Positions 52,360-60,109 of a stretch of 64,000 nucleotides of DNA are shown here, piece by piece. A model generated the notes under the pieces. The model saw only the letters and a list, made by a program, of their open reading frames with translations. It was not told the DNA's origin and did no database searches. A program made the translations under genes and the position numbers. The DNA is taken from assembly GCF_900215245.1 (NCBI RefSeq), contig NZ_LT907842.1, positions 2,480,001-2,544,000 on the forward strand, in the 5' to 3' direction. Position 1 is the stretch's first letter. The number at the start of each line of letters is the position of its first letter. The DNA is from Pseudomonas fluorescens (GTDB lineage Bacteria; Pseudomonadota; Gammaproteobacteria; Pseudomonadales; Pseudomonadaceae).

Positions 52360-53508
52360 TCATTCGCCCGAGGGGTAGACTACGGGGGTGCTGTGATCGT
52401 AGACGTCCATCATTTTAGGATCGCGGTGGCCGCTGGCTTCCTGCTTGTCCGCTCGGTTACCCACGGTGTCGGTGATGCCGCGTCGTTTCAGGTCGTGCAG
52501 GGCAAACCGTTGTTCCGGGGTGATGAAGTCGTCTGCAAGCGCCAGGGTGATGAAGCGTTGCCAAGCTGTGTCTAGGCTGGTTTTGCGCAGTGGACCGCCA
52601 TGGCTGGCCACAATGATGTTCCGCCGTGACGGCATGATCGGAATCGCGGTTTTGCGTTTGGCCCATATCTTGGCTCGATAGGCCTTCGCGTGGTCCCAGG
52701 CTTTGCGTAGCCGTGGCGTCCAACGAACGATGTTGTCGCGGCTGCCCTTACGACGGTTGGTCAGTATCCCGCTCTCCAGCTCGTTTTCGTCTGTAAGGGT
52801 CACGACCTCTATGCCGCGCAATCTGCAGAGGTAGGCCAACTCCATGACGTAGCCTAGGTATTCGGGGCAGCCGCCTTTCTCGTTGCGATGCAGCAGCCCC
52901 CTGGCGATTGCCCGATCGATAAGGGCGTCCATGACCTGATGGTTCGGTAGGCGGCGTTGCTTGCGCTCTACGGGCGCTTCAATGCCCAGGGCAGGGTTCA
53001 CGTCCAGGAAGCCTCGATTACGGCCCCACTGCAGTACACGGCGTAGGTAGCGTAGAGCGTGAGCGGCCTTCGATGGCGTGCCTTCGTCCGCTAGTCGGTC
53101 AACGATCCGTTGCACCAGGGCAGAGGTGAACTTCCGAACAGCCAGATCCCCCAGCGGTTTTCCCAGCTTGGTGGGAATGTTCAAAAGAACATCGCGGGAA
53201 TAGCAGTAGTCGTCGTGGGTTTTCGAACTCAGCTTCTTGTACCGATCGCTGTCGTGGAACTGAGCGCAAACGTAGCGGAGCGTTCCCCGGTCGACGTTGG
53301 AAGCTTCATCCATGATCACGTGCAGTTCTGCCAGCGAAACGCTAGCCGGCGCAATATTGCGCCTGCGTTGTGTGCCCGTCTCGTCGCGATGAAGGGTGTA
53401 CCAGACTCCTTCGTTTCGCTGGTCGAAGTAAACGGCCGCTGGGAGAGCGGCCTGGTCGATGTGAGTGGGGATGTGCGGGTTGTGCTTCCGCTTCCTTGCC
53501 TTCCTCAT
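52360..53508 (-). CDS. int: Prophage tyrosine integrase
   Basis: 382-residue tyrosine recombinase that inserts and excises the prophage at tRNA-Thr. The N-terminal arm-binding region and core-binding domain (about 95-170) are followed by the catalytic domain. Catalytic residues are visible: Arg in LCRLRGIEV (about 229-231), the HDLKRRG box (His338), His361 in SGHRDPK and the nucleophile Tyr370. Its start overlaps the DUF4224 gene end. The attL border lies 1.6 kb downstream, with the cargo pair between. Confidence 0.93.
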   Translation of the reverse strand: MRKARKRKHNPHIPTHIDQAALPAAVYFDQRNEGVWYTLHRDETGTQRRRNIAPASVSLAELHVIMDEASNVDRGTLRYVCAQFHDSDRYKKLSSKTHDDYCYSRDVLLNIPTKLGKPLGDLAVRKFTSALVQRIVDRLADEGTPSKAAHALRYLRRVLQWGRNRGFLDVNPALGIEAPVERKQRRLPNHQVMDALIDRAIARGLLHRNEKGGCPEYLGYVMELAYLCRLRGIEVVTLTDENELESGILTNRRKGSRDNIVRWTPRLRKAWDHAKAYRAKIWAKRKTAIPIMPSRRNIIVASHGGPLRKTSLDTAWQRFITLALADDFITPEQRFALHDLKRRGITDTVGNRADKQEASGHRDPKMMDVYDHSTPVVYPSGE

Positions 53509-53717
53509 AGGATGTCGGCGTCGTATCGCTCTGCAGCGGCAGGCTTCATGCCTGCGGCTTGGTTGATAAGGTCCAGCGTTGTCCAGGGCCCTGTCCGGCC
53601 ACGGAATAGGCGAACGCCCTGGTCTATCAGCGTCCGCTCAACATCAGACCGGCGTTGATAGCCGGTAATGCGCTGCAGGTCGGTGAATATCAGGACGTTG
53701 TCCGATCGGGAGTTCAT
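53505..53717 (-). CDS. DUF4224-family protein upstream of int
   Basis: 70-residue protein with a LIFTDLQRITGYQRRSDVER segment typical of DUF4224 proteins. These occur beside tyrosine integrases and probably act as small DNA-binding or directionality factors. It overlaps int by 4 bp (ATGA). A role in excision is inferred. Confidence 0.75.
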   Translation of the reverse strand: MNSRSDNVLIFTDLQRITGYQRRSDVERTLIDQGVRLFRGRTGPWTTLDLINQAAGMKPAAAERYDADIL

Positions 53718-53840
53718 TGCTAGCCCTCTTTAAGCTGCAGCACCCCGTGCAGTCTAGCGCTACAACCGGGGCATGGTTATTAGAAGTTGGGATGCAAACT
53801 GCTGGATCTATGGGGGCGGTAACTCTTTATGGAGTACGCC

Positions 53841-56552
53841 TCAAGCCTTGAAGTGCCAGCACCGCACCGACTGAGGCACCGGTTGCAGCGGTGTACGCGC
53901 CTGCAGGTTTGCGCGAATAGCGCTTTCGGTTGGCTTGCTCGCATCAATCAATTTGTGTGTTCGTCCGTCCTTGAGCATCCGGCGCAGGGTGGCAAGGTCG
54001 GGGATACGTTGGCGGTGTTCGTGGGCGACCTCTGCAAACTGGTTGAGGTTGATGGCGATGACGCCAGGGTTTTTGCTGTGGTTGACCAGCGGGCTACCTG
54101 GAAGAGTTTCGAGGTAGTCGTACACCTGCCAGAAGTCGTTCAGCTCTTGGGGGTCGGTGGTGATCGCCGCCTGGCGATCGTTGGCCATTCCGGCGATGTA
54201 CTTGCGTGTTTCGCGCATCATGTCTTCAGGCACCTGCAGCACTAGCTGCAGACAGTCGACCAGTGCAAGCAACATGCTGTGGTTGCGGATGATGCGATCC
54301 GACGAAAGCTTTTTACTTGCCCACAACTCGGCCCGGTACTTCGGGTAGGCCTGGGCGAAACGCGCCATCACCTGCGGCTCAGCCTTCATTGCCTTGACCA
54401 TGAAATGGCTGACGTCCCCTACCTCGGTCTGCACCAGGGAGTCCGCTGCTTTGCGGCTTTCTTCGGTGATGTTGGGTTTCGCGAAGTACAGTTTGGTGAT
54501 CCGGCTCAGAATCGCTTCATGGCCCGACACGCCGGCGTTTTGTGCGATGACGATTGATGCACGGAATGGAGGTTCGTAGGTATCGTTGCTGTTGTTTTTC
54601 ACACCTCGGGTTCGCAGAAGACCGCCCCCGTAGTAGTCCTTGAATTCATCCCATTCGAACGACTTAGCGTTCTCTGCATCGGTGTTACGGTCGGCCTCCA
54701 GCAGTACCAGGGGGATGTTCGACACCTGTCCCATTGCTCGGCTACGACCGGAAATAGAACCCTTGGCCGGGTCGAAACCCTCATAGAGGCGACCGAACAA
54801 TTTCCAGAGGAATTTGATCAGCGTGGTTTTGCCTGAGTCGGGTTCGCCAGACATCTCCAGGAATGGAAAACTTTCGTAGTCGGCACGAATCTGCTCCGCG
54901 AACAGGGAGCCGAACCAGTATGTCAGCGCTACCAGGCCTTTCTCCCCGAAGCACAACCAGAGGTTGGGCAGCCAGTCGTCGCAATAGCCCTTCGAAGTAC
55001 TCGCCATGTTGATCTTGATCGACTTCATTAGGCACTTGACGCGGACCTGGCCAAACTCAAAGTAGTCTTCGTCGTTGGCCTTATAGACGTTCCCACCCTG
55101 CACCGCGATGTCGTTGAAGATGTAAGCCTTGTGCTCTTTGCTGTACCCGAGGAAGTCGATCGTCTCGACGGTTTTCAAGCGTTCCGTCTGACGGACGATG
55201 ATCTGGTCCAGATGCTTTTGGGTGCCCAGCCAGCTCGCGCTGGCGTTCATCAGGCGCGCCTTGAATTCGCTACTGGAGGAGATCTGCTTAGGGGTAAACG
55301 TGTGTTTTTCGGGGGCGTTGTCGCTCGGGGTATCCACTTGGAAATAGAACCAGGCGTCGCCGGTCACTTCGTTTACCTGCTTGTACAGAGCCTGGAAATT
55401 ACAGTTGGCGATCAGTTTTAGTCCGCAGACTGACTCCAGCACCTTGTTGCGTGCCTGCCTGTCGTTGAGCTGTTGGTCGTCGTGATCCTCGCTGTTGAGA
55501 AGAGCGCGCTGTTCATCTTCCAGTTTCGACAGGTCGAACTTCGCCCAGTACATCTTGCTCCCGAACTCAAAGTGGAATTCGGATGTGGCGTCCTCCCAGG
55601 TGTACATCAGGATGGCCTTATCGCGTGGCGACGGTGCCAATAGCAGGTCACCTTCGTGGCGTGCAATTTCAAGGTCTCGGCTGCGGCGCTGATCGCGCTT
55701 GTCAGCTTCTTCAAAGCTCCAGCGCTGATGCTGGTCGTTCCAATCAACCTTGCGGCCATCGCGTTGTGGAATCAGGGCAGCGGCACAGTTGAATCCAAGC
55801 TGTCGGGACATCTTTACCCAGCGCTGCAGGTAGCCGCGGGCCGCAGGCTCATTGTCTAGAGCCCATACCAGGCGAGGGAGGTTGCCTTTGCGTTGTTCTG
55901 CCAGTTGCTCCAGGGCGTGTGCGGGATAGCTGACGCTCGACATCGCGGACACAGCATTGATCCCGTTGTGCAGCAAGGCAACGGCATCAAATATCCCCTC
56001 AACAATCCACAGCTCTTCAACGGTGGCTAGGTCGACAGTAGGAGGGCACCACCAGTGGCCTAAGGCGCTGTACTTGGGCTTGAAGCGAGCCTTCATCTTG
56101 CCGAAGCGAGCGGGCCGATCAATCAGCCGTTCCCAATAACCCTCGTTTGGTAGAGGAAACCGAATCGTGGCGCTGGATTCGCCCGTTTCGTGGTTTACGT
56201 AGCTTTCCTGGGTGAACCAGCCGGTCAACGTCCCGACGTCGAAACCGCGTGCAAACTCCAAGTATGCACGCGCTGTTACCGTCGGATCGTTGTCTGTCGC
56301 CGGTGCGCGCTTGCTCCAGTCCTCGAACAGGTCGTCATACAGGTCTTTCACATGCTCAATGTGGCCACAGCGTTCAGGCCGGCCACAGCGGATCTGCCAA
56401 GGGTTGTCGTGGCGGGCGTACAGCTCTTTCTTTTTGCATTTTGGGCAAGTGCCGCCGCGCATATAGTTGGAGCCGGTACGGACCTTCAAGTCGAAATCGA
56501 ACTGCAACCGCTCGATGACTTGGGCGCGGATATCATCTTTCATCGTGGACAT
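53841..56552 (-). CDS. Prophage replication protein: zinc-finger/TOPRIM primase with helicase domain
   Basis: 903-residue protein. An N-terminal zinc ribbon (Cys36, Cys39, Cys56, Cys62) comes first, then a TOPRIM domain with the LWIVEGIFDA motif near 181-190 and later acidic residues (ALDNEP, about 231-236). A middle region follows, and an ATPase/helicase domain has Walker A GEPDSGKT (569-576). This resembles P4-alpha-like primase-helicases and DUF927-type phage ATPases. It would prime and unwind the element's own DNA. It occupies the place of gpA in P2, indicating module exchange. Its ATG overlaps the upstream gene's stop (TAATG). Confidence 0.85.
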   Translation of the reverse strand: MSTMKDDIRAQVIERLQFDFDLKVRTGSNYMRGGTCPKCKKKELYARHDNPWQIRCGRPERCGHIEHVKDLYDDLFEDWSKRAPATDNDPTVTARAYLEFARGFDVGTLTGWFTQESYVNHETGESSATIRFPLPNEGYWERLIDRPARFGKMKARFKPKYSALGHWWCPPTVDLATVEELWIVEGIFDAVALLHNGINAVSAMSSVSYPAHALEQLAEQRKGNLPRLVWALDNEPAARGYLQRWVKMSRQLGFNCAAALIPQRDGRKVDWNDQHQRWSFEEADKRDQRRSRDLEIARHEGDLLLAPSPRDKAILMYTWEDATSEFHFEFGSKMYWAKFDLSKLEDEQRALLNSEDHDDQQLNDRQARNKVLESVCGLKLIANCNFQALYKQVNEVTGDAWFYFQVDTPSDNAPEKHTFTPKQISSSSEFKARLMNASASWLGTQKHLDQIIVRQTERLKTVETIDFLGYSKEHKAYIFNDIAVQGGNVYKANDEDYFEFGQVRVKCLMKSIKINMASTSKGYCDDWLPNLWLCFGEKGLVALTYWFGSLFAEQIRADYESFPFLEMSGEPDSGKTTLIKFLWKLFGRLYEGFDPAKGSISGRSRAMGQVSNIPLVLLEADRNTDAENAKSFEWDEFKDYYGGGLLRTRGVKNNSNDTYEPPFRASIVIAQNAGVSGHEAILSRITKLYFAKPNITEESRKAADSLVQTEVGDVSHFMVKAMKAEPQVMARFAQAYPKYRAELWASKKLSSDRIIRNHSMLLALVDCLQLVLQVPEDMMRETRKYIAGMANDRQAAITTDPQELNDFWQVYDYLETLPGSPLVNHSKNPGVIAINLNQFAEVAHEHRQRIPDLATLRRMLKDGRTHKLIDASKPTESAIRANLQARTPLQPVPQSVRCWHFKA

Positions 56553-56785
56553 TACTTCGCTGCCTTTAGGCTATGAGAGAGGGCGGCCATAAGGCGTTTT
56601 TGTGCTGCCATCACAGGGACGTGGGCGAGAATTGCGCCGTGGCGCAGACCGTCCGCAACAAGGCGGAACTGGTCGTCGTACCAGTGCTCGTTGAGGCTCA
56701 AGCGATACTGTTCACGCAGCGCGGCCAGCAACGCCTCGGCCTCGGCCGGGGGCAGTTGAGTGGTGACAATTACGGCGTTTGCCAT
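56552..56785 (-). CDS. Small early prophage protein, 77 residues
   Basis: Compact protein rich in Ala/Leu helices (LPPAEAEALLAALREQYRLS, later VPVMAAQKRLMAAL). Start MANAVIV chosen because GAGG lies eight bases upstream; a longer in-frame start exists. Co-translated with the replication gene. No recognised function. Confidence 0.65.
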   Translation of the reverse strand: MANAVIVTTQLPPAEAEALLAALREQYRLSLNEHWYDDQFRLVADGLRHGAILAHVPVMAAQKRLMAALSHSLKAAK

Positions 56786-56858
56786 CGTTAAACCTCGATT
56801 TCGGGCGCAGCTCACCCAAACCCATGGGACGTGGGGCAGGCGATTGGTTGGGTTGGTG

Positions 56859-57224
56859 TTACGAGTTTGCGGAGCGCAAACGCACGTTGTCCGGGGTGTT
56901 CAGGACACGTTCATAAATCAGGCTGACTGGAACAGACCAGCAATGACCCTTCACTGGATCCTTGATCACCACGACGGTGTCGGTGCTGTAGTCCAGGAGC
57001 AGGCGCTGGCGGAAAGCGATTTCCGTCAGCTCGATGTGGGCAAGGGACACCAGTTTGGTTGCAACCGATTCGGTAACGTCAAAACTGATGACCAGGTGAT
57101 CGATCGTGCGATTGATCAGCGCGGACAGGTCGGCGAGGTGTTCGGCTTGGTGCCGCTCAAGGAACGCCAGTGCGGCGCTTTGCATGCATTCCTGGTAGTC
57201 CTGGGTGTTGGTCTGAGCGGTCAT
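56859..57224 (-). CDS. Hypothetical early prophage protein, 121 residues
   Basis: Soluble protein with a helical N-terminal half and a C-terminal segment STDTVVVIKDPVKGHCWSV. Not recognised. It overlaps the YmfL-like gene by 4 bp (ATGA), so it belongs to the leftward early operon. Confidence 0.7.
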   Translation of the reverse strand: MTAQTNTQDYQECMQSAALAFLERHQAEHLADLSALINRTIDHLVISFDVTESVATKLVSLAHIELTEIAFRQRLLLDYSTDTVVVIKDPVKGHCWSVPVSLIYERVLNTPDNVRLRSANS

Positions 57225-57730
57225 TGAGCTTTCCCCGATTTGGCGCGATAAAGATCGATAGCGGCATACACTTCGGCTGTGCGTGCAGCCATGTGCAGGG
57301 TATGAGCATTAACGATTAGCTCTGCTTCATTCTCGGTGATCACACCGTCCTCCAGCGCTTGGGCAATGATCTGGTCGACCGTGCCCTGCTTGGCGGAACT
57401 CTGCATAGCCCGTGAATACATCTCTACGTTGTCGAGGCTGTCCGGGTGGATCACCGGCACAAACATGCCGCCGTACATTGAGGCGATGTAGTTGGCCAAA
57501 TGCTGGGTGCCGGTGACTTGCTCAAGCTGGAAGATCTGCGCATCCGTCAACGGACGGCAGTTGTTGTTCTCGTAGGCGTGGTTGTCGAACTTCTTCAGTT
57601 GCAAGCCGATACGAGCGGCGGCGCATTCGCGACCACCTTTGTAGGAGCAAATAATTGCGCTGACGACTTCGCGACGTGTTTTTAGAACCTGACTTTTCAT
57701 TTTCTGCTGTTCCCTCAGAGACCTGGCCAT
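57221..57730 (-). CDS. YmfL-like phage regulatory protein
   Basis: 169-residue protein. The stretch RREVVSAIICSYKGGRECAA..QLKKFDNHAYENNNCRPLT resembles YmfL/CII-like regulators of lambdoid and e14-type prophages, which bind DNA and promote expression of lysogeny or replication genes. Its ATG overlaps the Cro-like gene stop (TAATG). The family call is from memory and moderate in strength. Confidence 0.65.
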   Translation of the reverse strand: MARSLREQQKMKSQVLKTRREVVSAIICSYKGGRECAAARIGLQLKKFDNHAYENNNCRPLTDAQIFQLEQVTGTQHLANYIASMYGGMFVPVIHPDSLDNVEMYSRAMQSSAKQGTVDQIIAQALEDGVITENEAELIVNAHTLHMAARTAEVYAAIDLYRAKSGKAQ

Positions 57731-57930
57731 TACTGTGAAATCACGCCGTCTTTGATACCGAGTAACACGGCGGCGCGATGTGCCTCCCCCCGGCGACCTT
57801 TTTTACGACCGTTCAAAAGGTCGCTGACCAAATTCTTATTCAGTGAATGAGTGCGGCAGAACTCCGCAATGCTCATCCCTTTGCGATCCAGAGCCTCCCG
57901 GGCTTGCTCGGGTGTAAGGGTGGCGGGCAT
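57730..57930 (-). CDS. Cro-like small HTH protein
   Basis: 66-residue DNA-binding protein with a clear helix-turn-helix (GMSIAEFCRTHSLNKNLVSDL) and a basic GRKKGRRGE stretch. It is the first gene of the leftward early operon and divergent from the repressor, as expected for Cro. It would bind the operator between them. Confidence 0.8.
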   Translation of the reverse strand: MPATLTPEQAREALDRKGMSIAEFCRTHSLNKNLVSDLLNGRKKGRRGEAHRAAVLLGIKDGVISQ

Positions 57931-58017
57931 AGTGTTCGCTCGTGTGCGTTCGTGTGGATTCGTGTTTATACGGCGCCAATTATGACCAGTTTATTTGTCC
58001 TGTAAAGGGGCTAAAGC
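57931..58017. promoter_or_regulatory. Cro/CI switch region with three 10-bp operator-like repeats
   Basis: TCGTGT begins at 57940, 57950 and 57960, exactly one helical turn apart, so a protein could bind all three on one face. A leftward promoter reads TTTACA (58006-58001) and CATAAT (984-979 of 57 kb) with a 16-bp spacer. An AAGGGGCT ribosome site precedes the rightward repressor gene. Confidence 0.6.
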
Positions 58018-58386
58018 TTGAGAAATTTGTCATCGGGAGAATTCCCAGATTTGAGTGCGGGCGAATGCTTGCGTGAAGAAAGAGGTCGTTTGGGCCTTAA
58101 ACAAGAGGAAATGGCGCAGATCGGCGGCGTAACTCGAAATACTCAAGGTAGCTATGAGCGCGATGAGCGGCGCCCCGATTCCGCCTATCTGAAAGCCCTG
58201 CATGCTGTAGGTCTCGACATCCTTTACGTCGTCACAGGCGTACGTACTCCTACTCCAGTTGGGGAGTTGACTGAGGACGAAGAAGTGTTGGTGAAACGGT
58301 ACCGAAGCATTCCGGCGGATGACCAAAAATCTGTGCGTCGTTTTGTTCAGGCGATCGCTGACGATGTGGCAAAAAGCTCGAATTAA
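58018..58386 (+). CDS. Prophage XRE-family repressor (CI-like, short)
   Basis: 122-residue HTH protein. The DNA-binding helices are at about 15-70 (ECLREERGRLGLKQEEMAQI, then TRNTQGSYERDERRP). A short C-terminal part lacks the S24 peptidase domain of LexA/CI, so it is not expected to self-cleave. It starts with TTG after AGGGG. Because it lacks a protease domain, ImmA-type cleavage by the element's own metallopeptidase is conceivable; this is inference. Confidence 0.8.
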   Translation: MRNLSSGEFPDLSAGECLREERGRLGLKQEEMAQIGGVTRNTQGSYERDERRPDSAYLKALHAVGLDILYVVTGVRTPTPVGELTEDEEVLVKRYRSIPADDQKSVRRFVQAIADDVAKSSN

Positions 58387-58487
58387 CCTGTAACAAAACT
58401 TGTATCGCATTCGGCTCTCCCCAGTTCTAAAGCGATTTCCTGCCCCGATAACGTCGATTCAGCAATGCATTTTATGGAGTAGTAAGC

Positions 58488-58673
58488 ATGTTGGATCGCA
58501 CGAACAATGAACGCGGCTGTGTGGAATTCCACGAATTTGAATGGCTCGCTCTTTCCAAAATTGAACGTAGTTTTGTTGAGTTGTATCGTCAGCTAAATGA
58601 AGAGGATCGTAAGCAACTAAGGCGCCTTACCGAGGCACTCGCGACAGTTCCAGAAGAAGCGCTAGCGAGTTGA
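58488..58673 (+). CDS. Small prophage protein, 61 residues
   Basis: Short acidic helical protein (FEWLALSKIERSFVELYRQL, then RKQLRRLTEAL). A GGAG ribosome site precedes the ATG, and it follows the repressor in the same direction. Function unknown. Confidence 0.55.
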   Translation: MLDRTNNERGCVEFHEFEWLALSKIERSFVELYRQLNEEDRKQLRRLTEALATVPEEALAS

Positions 58674-58751
58674 CTCGTCCCCTCTAAGCCACCAACAGAC
58701 CTATAGACGTAGCCTGTCCGCCGGCCCTATAGGTCGGCGTTTCCGTCCCCA

Positions 58752-59000
58752 TCACGCGGCCCCAAGTTGGTCAAATAGCTCCCGCTGTTTCGCCTTGGGC
58801 ATATCCCTCAAACGATCAAACAGCATTCTTTCGTAGGATTGGGCGGAGGGACTGAGGGTGTGCGAAAACGTCAAATTCGACACCCATGTGTGCCCGCACT
58901 TTGCGTCGAGGCACTGGCAGTACAACTTGGCAAAATCCCTCGATAGCTCTTCCCTAGACGCAATCCGGCCCTTGTTTCCGCATTTGCATACAACTCTCAT
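58752..59000 (-). CDS. ogr: Ogr/Delta-type zinc-finger late activator
   Basis: 82-residue protein with four cysteines in the Ogr/Delta pattern (CKCGNKGR at 5-12, then CQCLDAKCGHTWV). Ogr activates P2 late promoters by touching RNA polymerase. In P2 it is at the other end of the structural genes near attL; here it lies next to the portal end, consistent with control of the leftward Q-P and rightward O-N-M units. Confidence 0.82.
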   Translation of the reverse strand: MRVVCKCGNKGRIASREELSRDFAKLYCQCLDAKCGHTWVSNLTFSHTLSPSAQSYERMLFDRLRDMPKAKQRELFDQLGAA

Positions 59001-59056
59001 TGTGTCCCTCCCCAGGGCAGCCAGTCGCCACTATTTTGCCACATTTTGTAGTGGTA

Positions 59057-60109
59057 TTAGCTGCTTTTGATTGAGGTTGCAGTGTTATCAACTGAAATTA
59101 TCGGTTTTTTCCAGCTGATAATCCTGTCATGCCGCAATGTGCCATTTAGCTGATTGAACAACTGACAGATTGGTCTGATTTCATTGCTGGTGTACACACG
59201 ATCAATCTTTTCGATATCCCCAAAGCCACCGCTGTTCTCCGGGATGATCCCTGCCAGGGCAGGATTCATGCGCCAGGCGGCGATTACGTCATTGCGGGTG
59301 ATGTTCTTCACTTTCTCCAGCTCGTCCTTGGCCTGGAAGTCGCCCACGGGGATGATCTGGATCGCGTTTTCCTTGCCATTGGGGATGTTGACGAACATCG
59401 AGCGGAAGTTGCCCACGCCCTTGCTGGCGCTGATCTGGGCGCGCAGGTTCTCTTCGTCTTCCTCGGTCAGGTCCGGGTCGTTGGTGTAGAAGATGTATCC
59501 CGCGTGCGCGCCGTTGCTGTAGTACCGCCGACGGAACAGGGTCGCAGCTTCGTTGAGCAATAGCGCCTGCAGGCCGCCCAGGTAGTCAGGCACGCCGTAG
59601 ATGTTCTGTTCCACGTCGTAGTCCAAGACGTGTTCGATTTCGTCCTGGTCGAAGTCCATGTATTTGCTGTCTGGCAGCAACATCCTGAATCCGCCGTCGA
59701 CCTTCACCCGCATGTTGATCGCCGGCAGGTGTTGCATCTCCAGCACCTCGCCAAAGGCGTTGGTATCGCGATAGAAATACGCTTCGCCAAACACCATGTA
59801 GTCCAGGCTGGCCCGGCCCATGGTCTGCGTGCTGCAGCCTTCGGACGGGATGAATTCACGCAGCAGCAGGTTGCGCTTGAACTTGGGAATGGCACCGTGA
59901 TGCGCGTTGGCGCGCAGCAGCTTGGCCAAACCCGCCCGCGATACTGGCGGTTTGTAGATCTCGCCGTCGTCGCTGAGAAACACCCCGAGGTACTCGCCGA
60001 TGTTGCCGGACAGCACCTGTTCGGGTTCCCCGAACGTGTACGCCCGCATGGGCTGTGGCTGTCGCGCCGGTCGGTTGGTTTGGGGCTTTTTGTGTCGTTG
60101 CTTGGGCAT
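59057..60109 (-). CDS. Q: Phage portal protein (P2 gpQ family)
   Basis: 350-residue portal subunit, forming the dodecameric DNA channel at one capsid vertex. Length is close to P2 gpQ (344). The family core includes VFGEAYFYRDTNAFGEVLEM, VLDYDVEQNIYGVPDYLGGL and the ending CQLFNQLNGTLRHDRIISWK. It is transcribed leftwards after the terminase gene. Its first 84 codons are also spanned by the over-long terminase frame. Confidence 0.92.
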   Translation of the reverse strand: MPKQRHKKPQTNRPARQPQPMRAYTFGEPEQVLSGNIGEYLGVFLSDDGEIYKPPVSRAGLAKLLRANAHHGAIPKFKRNLLLREFIPSEGCSTQTMGRASLDYMVFGEAYFYRDTNAFGEVLEMQHLPAINMRVKVDGGFRMLLPDSKYMDFDQDEIEHVLDYDVEQNIYGVPDYLGGLQALLLNEAATLFRRRYYSNGAHAGYIFYTNDPDLTEEDEENLRAQISASKGVGNFRSMFVNIPNGKENAIQIIPVGDFQAKDELEKVKNITRNDVIAAWRMNPALAGIIPENSGGFGDIEKIDRVYTSNEIRPICQLFNQLNGTLRHDRIISWKKPIISVDNTATSIKSS

